From the NCBI GenBank assembly GCA_002425685.1, contig DIMS01000042.1, positions 6,038-12,378 on the forward strand: 6,341 nucleotides of DNA, read 5' to 3'. Shown here piece by piece: positions 1 to 5,707 of the stretch. Origin of the DNA: Synergistaceae bacterium UBA5560 (lineage in GTDB: Bacteria; Synergistota; Synergistia; Synergistales; Aminiphilaceae). Under the pieces are notes generated by a model. It ran no database searches, was not told the origin of the DNA, and saw nothing but the letters and a program-made list of their open reading frames with translations. A program made the translations under genes and the position numbers. Every line of letters begins with the position of its first letter. Positions within the stretch are counted from its first letter, which is position 1.

Positions 1-1713
1 GAGGTGGCTCATCAGAAATGGCTCCTGGACCTGAGCCGGGCGGTCATGACGGAAATGCCCTTCCGCGGCAACGTGGATGCGGCGGAAAGTGCCATGGGGA
101 AATGGCTCGCCTCCTTCAGTGTGAAAAACCCCGCACTGGTGGATCTCTTCGGACCGCGCATTTTGGAGCAGTACAAGGTTCTTTACGCCGCGGCGGAGGA
201 CATTCGGGAGCAGCTCAACAGGGACGACATCACCGACGAAGACATGGGCGACATCCGCTCCGCTTTCGCCTATGAATGTCTTCCTGCGGCGGATGCCATC
301 GGGGATATCTTCGACCGGGCGCGGAAGATCGTGGGTGATGCGGTGGCGATCCAGAAGGCGATGAACAAACAGGTGCTCGAAACGAACGGTGCAGCCTTCG
401 ATACCGCGATTGCCGCGCTGGACGCTCTCGTGAGCGCCGAGCTTCAGGCGGTGGATGCCGCGAGGGCAGAGGCGGCTGCGGTTTCTTCCGGAGCGGGACG
501 TCTTGTTTTCGTGGGCATTGCCGTGGGTGCCGGACTCTCCATTCTGCTGGGGTTCCTTCTCACCCGGAGCATTACGCGACGGCTGGGACGCGTTATGGCT
601 CTGGCGAACCGTGTAAGGGAGAAGGATCTCTCCGCAACAGCGGACGTGGACGGCGCGGCGGGGAGCGACGAACTGGGCGACCTGAGCCGAACCTTCGCGG
701 ACATGACGCTTTCCCTTCGGGACATCGTGTCGGGCATCGCCGTCGAGGCGGACGAGGCGGGGGGGCGTTCCGAGGCCTTGGCTGCCCTTGCCCAGGAAGC
801 TCTGGCGAGTATGGAGGAGGTCAAGGCGTCGGTGGATCGTGTCGTGTCCTTCGCCGAGACGAATCAGGACGTGCTGCGCAAAGCCGACGAGGGCGTCCGG
901 GACGTGGCGGAGAGTGCTTCGGGAACGGCGAAGAATGCCGGGGAGAGCGCGGAGGAAATGGGTGCGGTGACCGAGATGGTCCGGAACGCTTCCGCGTCCC
1001 TGGCCGGTACGGTGAAGGAGATGCACGCCCTCGAGGAACGGAACCGCGAGATCGTCGGTCATATGGAGCGCCTCGACGGGGCCGTGGCGGAAGTCTCTTC
1101 CTTCGTGACCACCATCACGGGCATTGCGGACCAGACCAACCTTCTGGCCCTGAACGCCGCCATCGAGGCGGCCAGAGCAGGGGAAGCGGGACGCGGTTTC
1201 GCCGTTGTCGCCGAGGAAGTGCGGAAGCTCGCCGAGGAATCCGCCCAGGCGGCCAAGCGGGTGCAGGATCTTATCGGCTCCCTGAGGACATCCGCCAAGA
1301 CCTCTGTTGCCGCCACGGGAGAAATGGCGGAGGTGCTCACGAGAACCCTGGCGGATTCCATCGCTTCGGGGAAGCGGCTTGATCTCTCCGTGGAGCGCAT
1401 CATCCGCACGAGCGACCTGATCCGCAACATGGCTGCCGCTGCGGCGGAACAGTCCGCGTCCAGCAGTGAGATGACCGAGGCGCTCGGTGCGGTGACCCGT
1501 TCCACTGAGGCCATGGTGGAGGCCATCCGGGGCATCGAACGTGCCTCGGAGGAGACCGCGGCGGCGGCGGAGAGCGTTGCCACCGAATCCCAGGCGCTGG
1601 CGGAGAGTTCGGGGCGAATGACCGCCCACGTCTCCCAGTTCCGCCTTACCGGGGTGGAAACACCTCGCGTTGCGCTGTCGGGTGGCAAGAGGAACGACGC
1701 ACGGACAGCGTGA
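1..1713 (+). CDS. Methyl-accepting chemotaxis protein, 5'-truncated by the window edge
   Basis: Transmembrane chemoreceptor that signals through CheW/CheA. The frame is open from base 1, so the N-terminus and first membrane helix lie outside the window; the GTG at 4 is probably an internal Val. Counting from base 4: residues 3-70 resemble a CZB-type sensory domain (HxxW at 3-6, then GKWL at 32-35). Residues 167-187 are a hydrophobic membrane helix followed by Arg residues. Residues 188-241 are a HAMP linker. The rest is the cytoplasmic coiled-coil signalling domain, whose conserved hairpin tip begins at GIADQTN (373) and runs through LNAAIEAARAGE to VAEEVRKLAE near 412. The C-terminus lacks an NWETF-type CheR-binding tail. 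Three of the four usual CZB zinc ligands appear replaced (Ser29, Tyr57, Tyr61). The ligand is unknown. The family call is secure from the hairpin; the CZB-like assignment is less so. Confidence 0.96.
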   Translation, partial: EVAHQKWLLDLSRAVMTEMPFRGNVDAAESAMGKWLASFSVKNPALVDLFGPRILEQYKVLYAAAEDIREQLNRDDITDEDMGDIRSAFAYECLPAADAIGDIFDRARKIVGDAVAIQKAMNKQVLETNGAAFDTAIAALDALVSAELQAVDAARAEAAAVSSGAGRLVFVGIAVGAGLSILLGFLLTRSITRRLGRVMALANRVREKDLSATADVDGAAGSDELGDLSRTFADMTLSLRDIVSGIAVEADEAGGRSEALAALAQEALASMEEVKASVDRVVSFAETNQDVLRKADEGVRDVAESASGTAKNAGESAEEMGAVTEMVRNASASLAGTVKEMHALEERNREIVGHMERLDGAVAEVSSFVTTITGIADQTNLLALNAAIEAARAGEAGRGFAVVAEEVRKLAEESAQAAKRVQDLIGSLRTSAKTSVAATGEMAEVLTRTLADSIASGKRLDLSVERIIRTSDLIRNMAAAAAEQSASSSEMTEALGAVTRSTEAMVEAIRGIERASEETAAAAESVATESQALAESSGRMTAHVSQFRLTGVETPRVALSGGKRNDARTA

Positions 1714-1722
1714 GTTCGCGTC

Positions 1723-2411
1723 TCATCCGTCCGGAGCTTCCTCCGAATACGCCTCGACCGATGTGATGTTGCCGATGATGCGGAGCCTGGAGTAGGTGCG
1801 TGGGAAAAAGTCGAGGCACATCAGTTCGGAATGGATGGATCTGGTCTTGCCGGGGGAGACGTTCAGAGTGGAGTGAATGCCGTGGTGCATAAAGCCGGTC
1901 GCGAGCTCGGGCAGCTCGTTGAGGCGGTAGCGGGGAAGCGTTTCGATTGCGTCTTCGTCGAGACGGCTGATGATGTTTCCAGGGTTTTTTCGTTACCGCA
2001 ATGAGCGCGTTTCTGACGTCGTCATCCCCGGCGTATTCTTCCTTGAAGACCTGGAGGTTGTGGCAGAAAAAAGCGTCGTAGACAATATCCGTCCAGTCGA
2101 AGAGAACGATCTTTTCGGAGAGTTGCGGAGGAAGCGCCGACATGGCCTGATCGCACAGGAGTCGCACCTCCTCCGCTTTCCGGAATTCCTTGTCGAGCGC
2201 CGGAATCGGCTTGCGCCTGTCGAAGACGAGGTTGTTGCTATGCTACATTATGTCGACGATCACGATGGCCACGCGCTCTCTTGTCCGCAGGCGGCCCATG
2301 TCATGACGTCGTACAGATATCCCCCGTGAATTTCCTGTCGTTGATGCAGGGGTTTCACCTTCGGGATTCGATGTGTCCGAGAGTGGTATTGAAGAACGAA
2401 GTGCTTCGCAT
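1723..2411 (-). pseudogene. Decayed gene resembling an XYP-type cyclodipeptide synthase
   Basis: CDPSs use aminoacyl-tRNAs to make cyclic dipeptides. No single frame covers this gene, but four segments join into about 225 residues. ATG at 2411 follows a strong GGAGGTGA site (2424-2417, 5-base spacer) and runs to about 2365. The next segment (about 2358-2281) reads EIHGGYLYDVMTWA. The next (about 2280-1991) reads RVAIVIVDIM, an amber TAG at 2245-2243, HSNNLVFD, then FDWTDIVYDAFF. The last, after a 6-A run at 1990-1985, reads GNIISRLDEDA...YRLNELPEL...LNVSPG and ends at TGA 1725-1723. CDPS-like points are Wa + VAIVIVD + N, WxD with a following 'EEY..DD.VR' helix, and YxxxELP matching the catalytic Tyr/Glu pair. 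The later Tyr-Pro of XYP enzymes appears as Ser-Pro, and the catalytic Ser position seems to be His. Decay is well supported; family identity is a motif-level inference. It follows the GNAT gene by 43 bases. Confidence 0.6.
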
Positions 2412-2454
2412 TGCCTTCACCTCCGGCTTTCCGATTGGAGAAGAGGATTCTTCG

Positions 2455-3000
2455 TCAGAGTGTCCGTCGAATTGCAAACTGTGGGTTTTCGTCGGGCACG
2501 TCTTGTGATGGATTCTCCGCGGGGAGTTCGCACGGGACGGTTTCTTCCGGGGGCGTGTCGAATTCCATTCCCAGCAGAAGATATTCCGTCGAAAGACCAT
2601 GACGCCGGTAAAACCTGCGCGCTCCTTCGTTTTCCTGCATGACCCCCACTTCGATCTCGTCCATGCCGCGTTCCCTGGCTCTGTTGACGGCATATTGCAA
2701 CAAGCAGGCCCCTGCGTGTTTGCCCCTGTGTTCTTCGGAGACGATCAGTTCGTTGATGAGAGCCGTTCCGTTTCTGTGGTACAAGCTCCGGTAGAAAAGG
2801 AGCGAGAGAAATCCGATCACCTCGTCCTCGTGCTCGCACACGTAGTTCTCGTATGTTTCGTCCTGTGCACTCATGTTCACGAAGTGGCGCCGCAGGTCGT
2901 TTTCGTCGAGGAGATGGTCCTCTCCGAGGGCTGTGCTGAGTTCCTCAAGGAGGGATGCCACGCGAGGAAGGTCCGCTTCGATCATTTTTCTGATGCGCAT
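2455..3000 (-). CDS. GNAT-family N-acetyltransferase
   Basis: Predicted cytosolic enzyme moving an acetyl group from acetyl-CoA to an amine; the acceptor is unknown. The start is ATG 3000-2998 because GGAGG (3010-3006) sits 5 bases upstream; an ATG at 3012 is possible but worse placed, and the frame upstream of it overlaps the SnoaL gene. The protein has 181 residues. It starts with the typical GNAT strand-helix (MRIRKMIEADLPRVASLL). The acetyl-CoA pyrophosphate loop is ELIVSEEHRGKHAGACLL near residues 88-105, followed by the helix-strand and a late NEGARRFYRRHGL segment (about 127-139), the usual motif B. A tail of about 33 residues after GMEFD, rich in Pro and Glu, exceeds the usual fold and looks disordered. 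It lies 89 bases after the SnoaL gene and 43 before the CDPS-like remnant, so co-transcription is likely. It may have modified a product of that pathway, which is inference. Confidence 0.9.
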   Translation of the reverse strand: MRIRKMIEADLPRVASLLEELSTALGEDHLLDENDLRRHFVNMSAQDETYENYVCEHEDEVIGFLSLLFYRSLYHRNGTALINELIVSEEHRGKHAGACLLQYAVNRARERGMDEIEVGVMQENEGARRFYRRHGLSTEYLLLGMEFDTPPEETVPCELPAENPSQDVPDENPQFAIRRTL

Positions 3001-3005
3001 GTTTG

Positions 3006-3010
3006 CCTCC
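3006..3010 (-). promoter_or_regulatory. Ribosome binding site deciding the GNAT start
   Basis: GGAGG read on the minus strand, followed by CAAAC and ATG at 3000. The 5-base spacing favours this start over the ATG at 3012, whose nearest purine run (GGGAGGA) is 9-10 bases away. Confidence 0.7.
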
Positions 3011-3061
3011 ATGGTGATCGGTCCTCCCGTGGTTTCGGTATGTACTGTACTCTCCGGGGGG

Positions 3062-3087
3062 CGGGAGACTCGTCCTGTCGAGTCCCG
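3062..3087 (-). other. Hairpin just after the SnoaL stop codon
   Basis: On the minus strand CGGGACTCG and CGAGT-CT-CCCG flank a 6-base loop, giving a 9-pair stem with a 2-base bulge. The stem begins 2 bases after the SnoaL stop. There is no T-run after it, so it is not a standard intrinsic terminator. It could slow decay or trim the message between SnoaL and GNAT. No function is demonstrated. Confidence 0.4.
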
Positions 3088-3089
3088 GT

Positions 3090-3458
3090 TCATATCCGTT
3101 CTTCGGGGACCGGCAGGTTCTGTTGTCTGCAAAAGGTCAACCTGTCCCAGTAACCTCGCTGAAAAACGATTTTCGAATCGACGATCCGGAAAAAACCACA
3201 CCCTCTCAGCCCCAGAGGGTCGCGCCATTCCATGATGGCCCATTCTCCATCCTCGAACATGTTTTCGACGATACAGGTCATGTTTGCGGCGGCGAAACTG
3301 TCCGTGAACATTTTTCGGATGGCCTCGCGCCCCTTGATGGGGTCTCCTGCCGCGACCTGGTGGTTGACGGCGTCATCGCTGTACAGGTCAGCCAGGGAAT
3401 CCGGGTCCGCGTTGTTGAATGCCTCCACGAATTTTTGCAACACATGTTTAGGGGTCAT
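3090..3458 (-). CDS. SnoaL-like / NTF2-fold protein
   Basis: Small 122-residue protein of the SnoaL-like branch of the NTF2 superfamily, a cone-shaped alpha+beta fold used by cyclases, isomerases and many uncharacterised proteins. ATG at 3458-3456 is chosen because AGGAGA (3472-3467) lies 8 bases upstream; the longer open frame to 3554 has no comparable site. Recognisable points are the first helix pair (VLQKFVEAFNNADPDSLADLYSDD), the segment NHQVAAGDPIKGREAI, the strand NMFEDGEWAIMEWRDP and the closing strand with IVFQRGYWDRLTFCRQQNLP, which is the common ending of SnoaL-like proteins. No catalytic set can be assigned. It is the first gene of the minus-strand unit and has its own sigma70-like promoter about 170 bases upstream. 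The substrate is unknown. Confidence 0.85.
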   Translation of the reverse strand: MTPKHVLQKFVEAFNNADPDSLADLYSDDAVNHQVAAGDPIKGREAIRKMFTDSFAAANMTCIVENMFEDGEWAIMEWRDPLGLRGCGFFRIVDSKIVFQRGYWDRLTFCRQQNLPVPEERI

Positions 3459-3590
3459 CGTGCGTTTCTCCTGTGAGAGGTATGTTTTCCCTCTGGACGA
3501 TTCGTGCTGTTTTCGGCTTAACGCCGGCTTGTGGTGGTTTGAGCGGCACGGCATGCATCCTCAACCTGGTTCAGTTGTCTGAAACAATAT

Positions 3591-3638
3591 TTGTCTTGTT
3601 CTCTGTGTTCGTACAGCTTGACGGGTAGAATAAGACAA
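3591..3638. repeat. Inverted repeat TTGTCTTGTTC / GAATAAGACAA around the SnoaL promoter
   Basis: TTGTCTTGTTC at 3591-3601 and GAATAAGACAA at 3628-3638 match as inverted copies at 10 of 11 bases. The second arm overlaps the minus-strand -10 box and the first lies about 20-30 bases into the predicted transcript. A further TTGTCT is at 3575-3580, inside a small hairpin (TTCAG-TTGT-CTGAA). A second perfect 8-base inverted pair, GCTTGACG (3616-3623) and CGTCAAGC (3651-3658), interlocks with it and includes the -35 box. The placement suits a repressor operator, but no regulator is identified. Confidence 0.4.
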
Positions 3639-3656
3639 TGCCTACGCACGCGTCAA
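3627..3656 (-). promoter_or_regulatory. Sigma70-like promoter for the SnoaL-GNAT unit
   Basis: Read on the minus strand: TTGACG (3656-3651), an 18-base spacer, TATTCT (3632-3627). The -35 matches consensus at 5 of 6 bases and the -10 is a fair match. Transcription would start near 3620, giving a leader of about 160 bases before the SnoaL start. Confidence 0.6.
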
Positions 3657-3711
3657 GCATCAGAGGTTTTGGCGAGACTTATTGAATACCTGTAGACTTC
3701 GAGACCTGAAG

Positions 3712-3740
3712 TTGAAAAAGTTTTCGAAAGCGGAGACAAT
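3712..3740 (+). promoter_or_regulatory. Candidate promoter for the ATPase-acetyltransferase unit
   Basis: TTGAAA (3712-3717), a 17-base spacer and GACAAT (3735-3740). Spacing is ideal and both boxes are moderate matches. The leader would be about 270 bases and would carry the AT-rich palindrome. A start nearer the gene cannot be excluded: TATAAC at 3864 has no good -35 box. Confidence 0.4.
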
Positions 3741-3794
3741 GAAAATCGCCCTCTGAAGCGGAAAGCATTCTCACAAGAGACCTACTCTAAATAC

Positions 3795-3824
3795 TTAATA
3801 ATAAATTTAAATTTATTTTATTAA
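3795..3824. repeat. AT-rich palindrome
   Basis: Bases 3801-3816 are a perfect 16-base palindrome (ATAAATTTAAATTTAT), extended by one more pair (3800/3817) and, after two unpaired T, by TTAAT (3795-3799) with ATTAA (3820-3824). All 30 bases are A or T, within otherwise GC-rich DNA. It could be a regulator or nucleoid-protein site, a bent or easily melted segment, or an RNA hairpin in the leader. Confidence 0.55.
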
Positions 3825-3903
3825 AAATTCAATCAAGAGAGAAAGAATCCCTTGTCCTGTCTGTATAACTGGCGTACCATGGGGAAAATGGCAAGGCTTT
3901 CCG

Positions 3904-4008
3904 GTGAGGGAGCGGCTGAAGTCTTTCTTTCAGGGAATGATGCCTGTGTTTTCTCGCCGGGAGCGATATGATGATTCGGTTTCCGTCGGGAAATGTGTCG
4001 GGAGGTGA
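3904..4008 (+). CDS. Possible 34-residue leader peptide upstream of the ATPase gene
   Basis: An open frame starting GTG at 3904 encodes VRERLKSFFQGMMPVF and continues through SRRERYDDSVSV to a TGA at 4006-4008. The frame is open upstream to about 3802 with no better start. The stop lies inside the GGAGGTGA ribosome site of the next gene, an arrangement typical of translational coupling. The only ribosome-site candidate is a weak AAGG 7 bases before the GTG. No family is recognised. It may be a chance frame or the eroded end of an older gene. Confidence 0.2.
   Translation: MRERLKSFFQGMMPVFSRRERYDDSVSVGKCVGR
4001..4008 (+). promoter_or_regulatory. Ribosome binding site of the ATPase-acetyltransferase gene
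   Basis: GGAGGTGA is a full match to the anti-SD. It touches the GTG at 4009 (too close) and lies 9 bases before the ATG at 4018 (slightly long). ATG 4018 is preferred because initiation directly against the SD is unlikely. The same frame has a TGA at 4006, so no earlier start is possible. Confidence 0.6.
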
Positions 4009-4017
4009 GTGCTGTTC

Positions 4018-5589
4018 ATGCGTCAGGGAGATGAGTTGCGCATCGTGGTGCCTGATGCCATTGAGTATCTTGCTCCACTTCAGCGGCTGGTGGACGAGCT
4101 GGCCGCGAAGATCGGTTTTGAAGAGATGGCCCGGGGAGAAATACAGCTCGGTTTCGAGGAAGCGTTCGCCAATGTGGTAGAACACGCCTTTGATCCCGAC
4201 GAACAGGCTTCCTTCGAGGTTCGTCTTCGGATGGTTCCTCTGGGAATGGAGATCGTGGTGCACGACGAGGGGCTTCCCTTCGACCCAGGCCTTGTGCCGG
4301 AGTACGCTCCGGAACATCTCAAGGCGGGAGCCCTTTCCGAAGGGCAGGGAGAAGGCGGACTCGGCATCTTTCTCATGCGACACCTCATGGACGAGGTGGC
4401 CTTCGTCAACCTCGGGAGAAAGGGCAAGGAAACCCGGCTGATCAAGTATCTGCCGAGAAAATCCGTGAGAGAACTCTCGCATGGAGAGGAATTGGCCGCC
4501 TGGGAGACGCCCATCGAGGAAAAAACCGCAGTCTCCGTCTCGCCGCCGGAGCGGATTGCCTATTCCATCCGTCTTCTTGAGCCCCGGGACGCGGTGGAGG
4601 TAGCCCGTTGCGCCTACCGGGCCTATGGATATTCCTACCCGAACCCTCACATCTTCTTTCCCGACCGGGTGGTTGACCTGAACGCCCGGGGGAGCCTCGT
4701 CTCCGCCCTTGCGGTGACTCCGGAGGGGGATATCATGGGCCATGCCGCGCTCGAAGTGCCTTCCGGCGAAGCCGGGGCCCCCGTCGAGATCGGCATGGCT
4801 TTTGTCAAACCCGCTTATCGAGGGCAGGGGTGTCTGCATGATCTGACCACCTTTCTTCTCGACGAGGCGCGTCAGAGAGGCTTCGGCGGAGCGTACGTCC
4901 AGTCCGTGACCACCCATCCGGCTTCCCAGAAGGCTGCCCGTTCCGTGGGATTCCGCGAGTGCGGACTCTTCGTCGGCGCCTACCCCGAGACCATGAATTT
5001 CAAGAAGCTCGGCGGCGAGGCGGGACAACGCCTGAGTCTGGTTCTGGCCTTCCTGCCGCTGGTCGCCTTTCCTGCCGAAACGCTGCACTGTCCTCTGCGG
5101 CACCGGAGAATGCTCGAGCGCCTCTTCGCGGAGCTGGACATGCATCCGCGCATGGTCTTTCCGCGTGGTCTGCGCCCGGAGCTGTCCCCGGGGCAGGGCG
5201 AAATGCGCGTGTCCGTTACGGAGGCTACGGCGGCGGCGGAGATCAACCTCGTTGTGCTCGGAATGGAGACGAAAGCGGCGGTACGGGCGGTGGTGCGGCA
5301 GCTTTGCCGAAAAAGAATCGAGTTCATCTCTCTGCGGCTTCCTCTCAGAGATCCGGCGACGCCCTTTCTCTGCGACGCCCTGGAGGAAGAGGGGTTTTTC
5401 TTCGCGGGGGTTCTTCCCCACGCTTCCCGGGGACCTTTCCTCCTTTTGCAGTACCTGAACAATCAGATCATCGACTATGGCAGGGTCAGAATCGCCTCGG
5501 ACATTGCGGGAGACCTGCTGTCCTATATTCGTTCCTGCGATCCCGGCGAGGATGTGCCGCCGTCTTCCCCGGGAAACGGAAACGCCTGA
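4018..5589 (+). CDS. RsbW-like ATPase fused to GNAT acetyltransferase and a degenerate C-terminal domain
   Basis: A 523-residue cytosolic fusion protein. Residues 1-147 form a GHKL ATPase of the RsbW/anti-sigma kinase type: N-box FEEAFANVVEHAF (46-58, Glu48 and Asn52), G1 box DEGLPFDP (83-90) and G2 box GEGGLGIFLM (111-120). Such domains usually phosphorylate a STAS protein or bind a sigma factor. Residues 181-331 form a GNAT domain with the acetyl-CoA loop AYRGQGCL (266-273) and a late strand-helix with HPASQKAARSVGF (300-312). Residues 355-510 have alternating strands and helices, including LEEEGFFFAGVLP, like the last part of another GNAT, but no acetyl-CoA loop is seen. The start is ATG 4018; GTG 4009 would add three residues. 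No STAS or sigma gene is in the window. The LuxE-family gene follows after 118 bases. Domain calls are secure; the signal and target are unknown. Confidence 0.9.
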   Translation: MRQGDELRIVVPDAIEYLAPLQRLVDELAAKIGFEEMARGEIQLGFEEAFANVVEHAFDPDEQASFEVRLRMVPLGMEIVVHDEGLPFDPGLVPEYAPEHLKAGALSEGQGEGGLGIFLMRHLMDEVAFVNLGRKGKETRLIKYLPRKSVRELSHGEELAAWETPIEEKTAVSVSPPERIAYSIRLLEPRDAVEVARCAYRAYGYSYPNPHIFFPDRVVDLNARGSLVSALAVTPEGDIMGHAALEVPSGEAGAPVEIGMAFVKPAYRGQGCLHDLTTFLLDEARQRGFGGAYVQSVTTHPASQKAARSVGFRECGLFVGAYPETMNFKKLGGEAGQRLSLVLAFLPLVAFPAETLHCPLRHRRMLERLFAELDMHPRMVFPRGLRPELSPGQGEMRVSVTEATAAAEINLVVLGMETKAAVRAVVRQLCRKRIEFISLRLPLRDPATPFLCDALEEEGFFFAGVLPHASRGPFLLLQYLNNQIIDYGRVRIASDIAGDLLSYIRSCDPGEDVPPSSPGNGNA

Positions 5590-5707
5590 AGTGCCTGTTT
5601 CCGGAGAACGCGTGGTGGTGCTCCATGCCCGTCCTTTCAACGGGGCGGTCCGGAGGGGGAAGTGTGTGGATGCGCCGCGTTGACGTGTGTTGTGAGGAGG
5701 AATGGTT
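5590..5707. other. Gap between the ATPase-acetyltransferase and LuxE-like genes
   Basis: A 118-base spacer. It has no terminator-like hairpin with a T-run and no credible promoter: a TTGACG at 5680 is too near the ribosome site. The two genes could therefore share a transcript. A 30-codon frame from GTG 5591 to TGA 5683 is open but lacks a good ribosome site. Confidence 0.5.
5694..5701 (+). promoter_or_regulatory. Ribosome binding site deciding the LuxE-like start
   Basis: GAGGAGGA is followed at a 6-7 base spacing by ATG 5708. The in-frame ATG at 5702 directly abuts it and is too close. The next in-frame ATG, 5780, has a GAGGAG 11 bases upstream and is a weaker alternative. Confidence 0.7.

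Larger units (their letters stand above)
3459..4017. other. Divergent intergenic region between the two transcription units
   Basis: About 560 bases between the SnoaL and ATPase starts with no convincing full-length gene. It holds a minus-strand promoter (3656-3627), inverted repeats around that promoter (3575-3658), a candidate plus-strand promoter (3712-3740), an AT-rich palindrome (3795-3824), a possible 34-codon reading frame (3904-4008) and the ribosome site of the ATPase gene (4001-4008). The AT content of 3785-3835 contrasts sharply with the GC-rich flanking genes. Confidence 0.75.

Noticed and set aside
1646..2167. 173-codon minus-strand open frame taken as an intact gene
   Set aside because: Only its first 59 codons look coding. 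After the A run the true signal moves to another frame, and the tail overlaps the chemoreceptor. Coding character also continues upstream of the apparent GTG start.
1970..2329. 119-codon plus-strand open frame in the same region
   Set aside because: It is antisense to the CDPS-like segments, has no ribosome site, and its translation shows no domain.
2394..2410. CGAAG-CA-CTTCG inverted repeat followed by TTCTT as a GNAT terminator
   Set aside because: The stem is only about 5 pairs with a 2-base loop, and it lies just inside the start of the CDPS-like gene, so it is probably chance.
3618..3646. Plus-strand TTGACG as a promoter -35 box
   Set aside because: No acceptable -10 sequence occurs at 16-18 bases; the box is explained as the partner arm of the inverted repeat with the minus-strand -35.
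5591..5683. 30-codon frame VPVSGERVVVLHARPFNG... between the two plus-strand genes
   Set aside because: Locally protein-like, but with no good ribosome site, no family match and a length that chance allows at this GC content.
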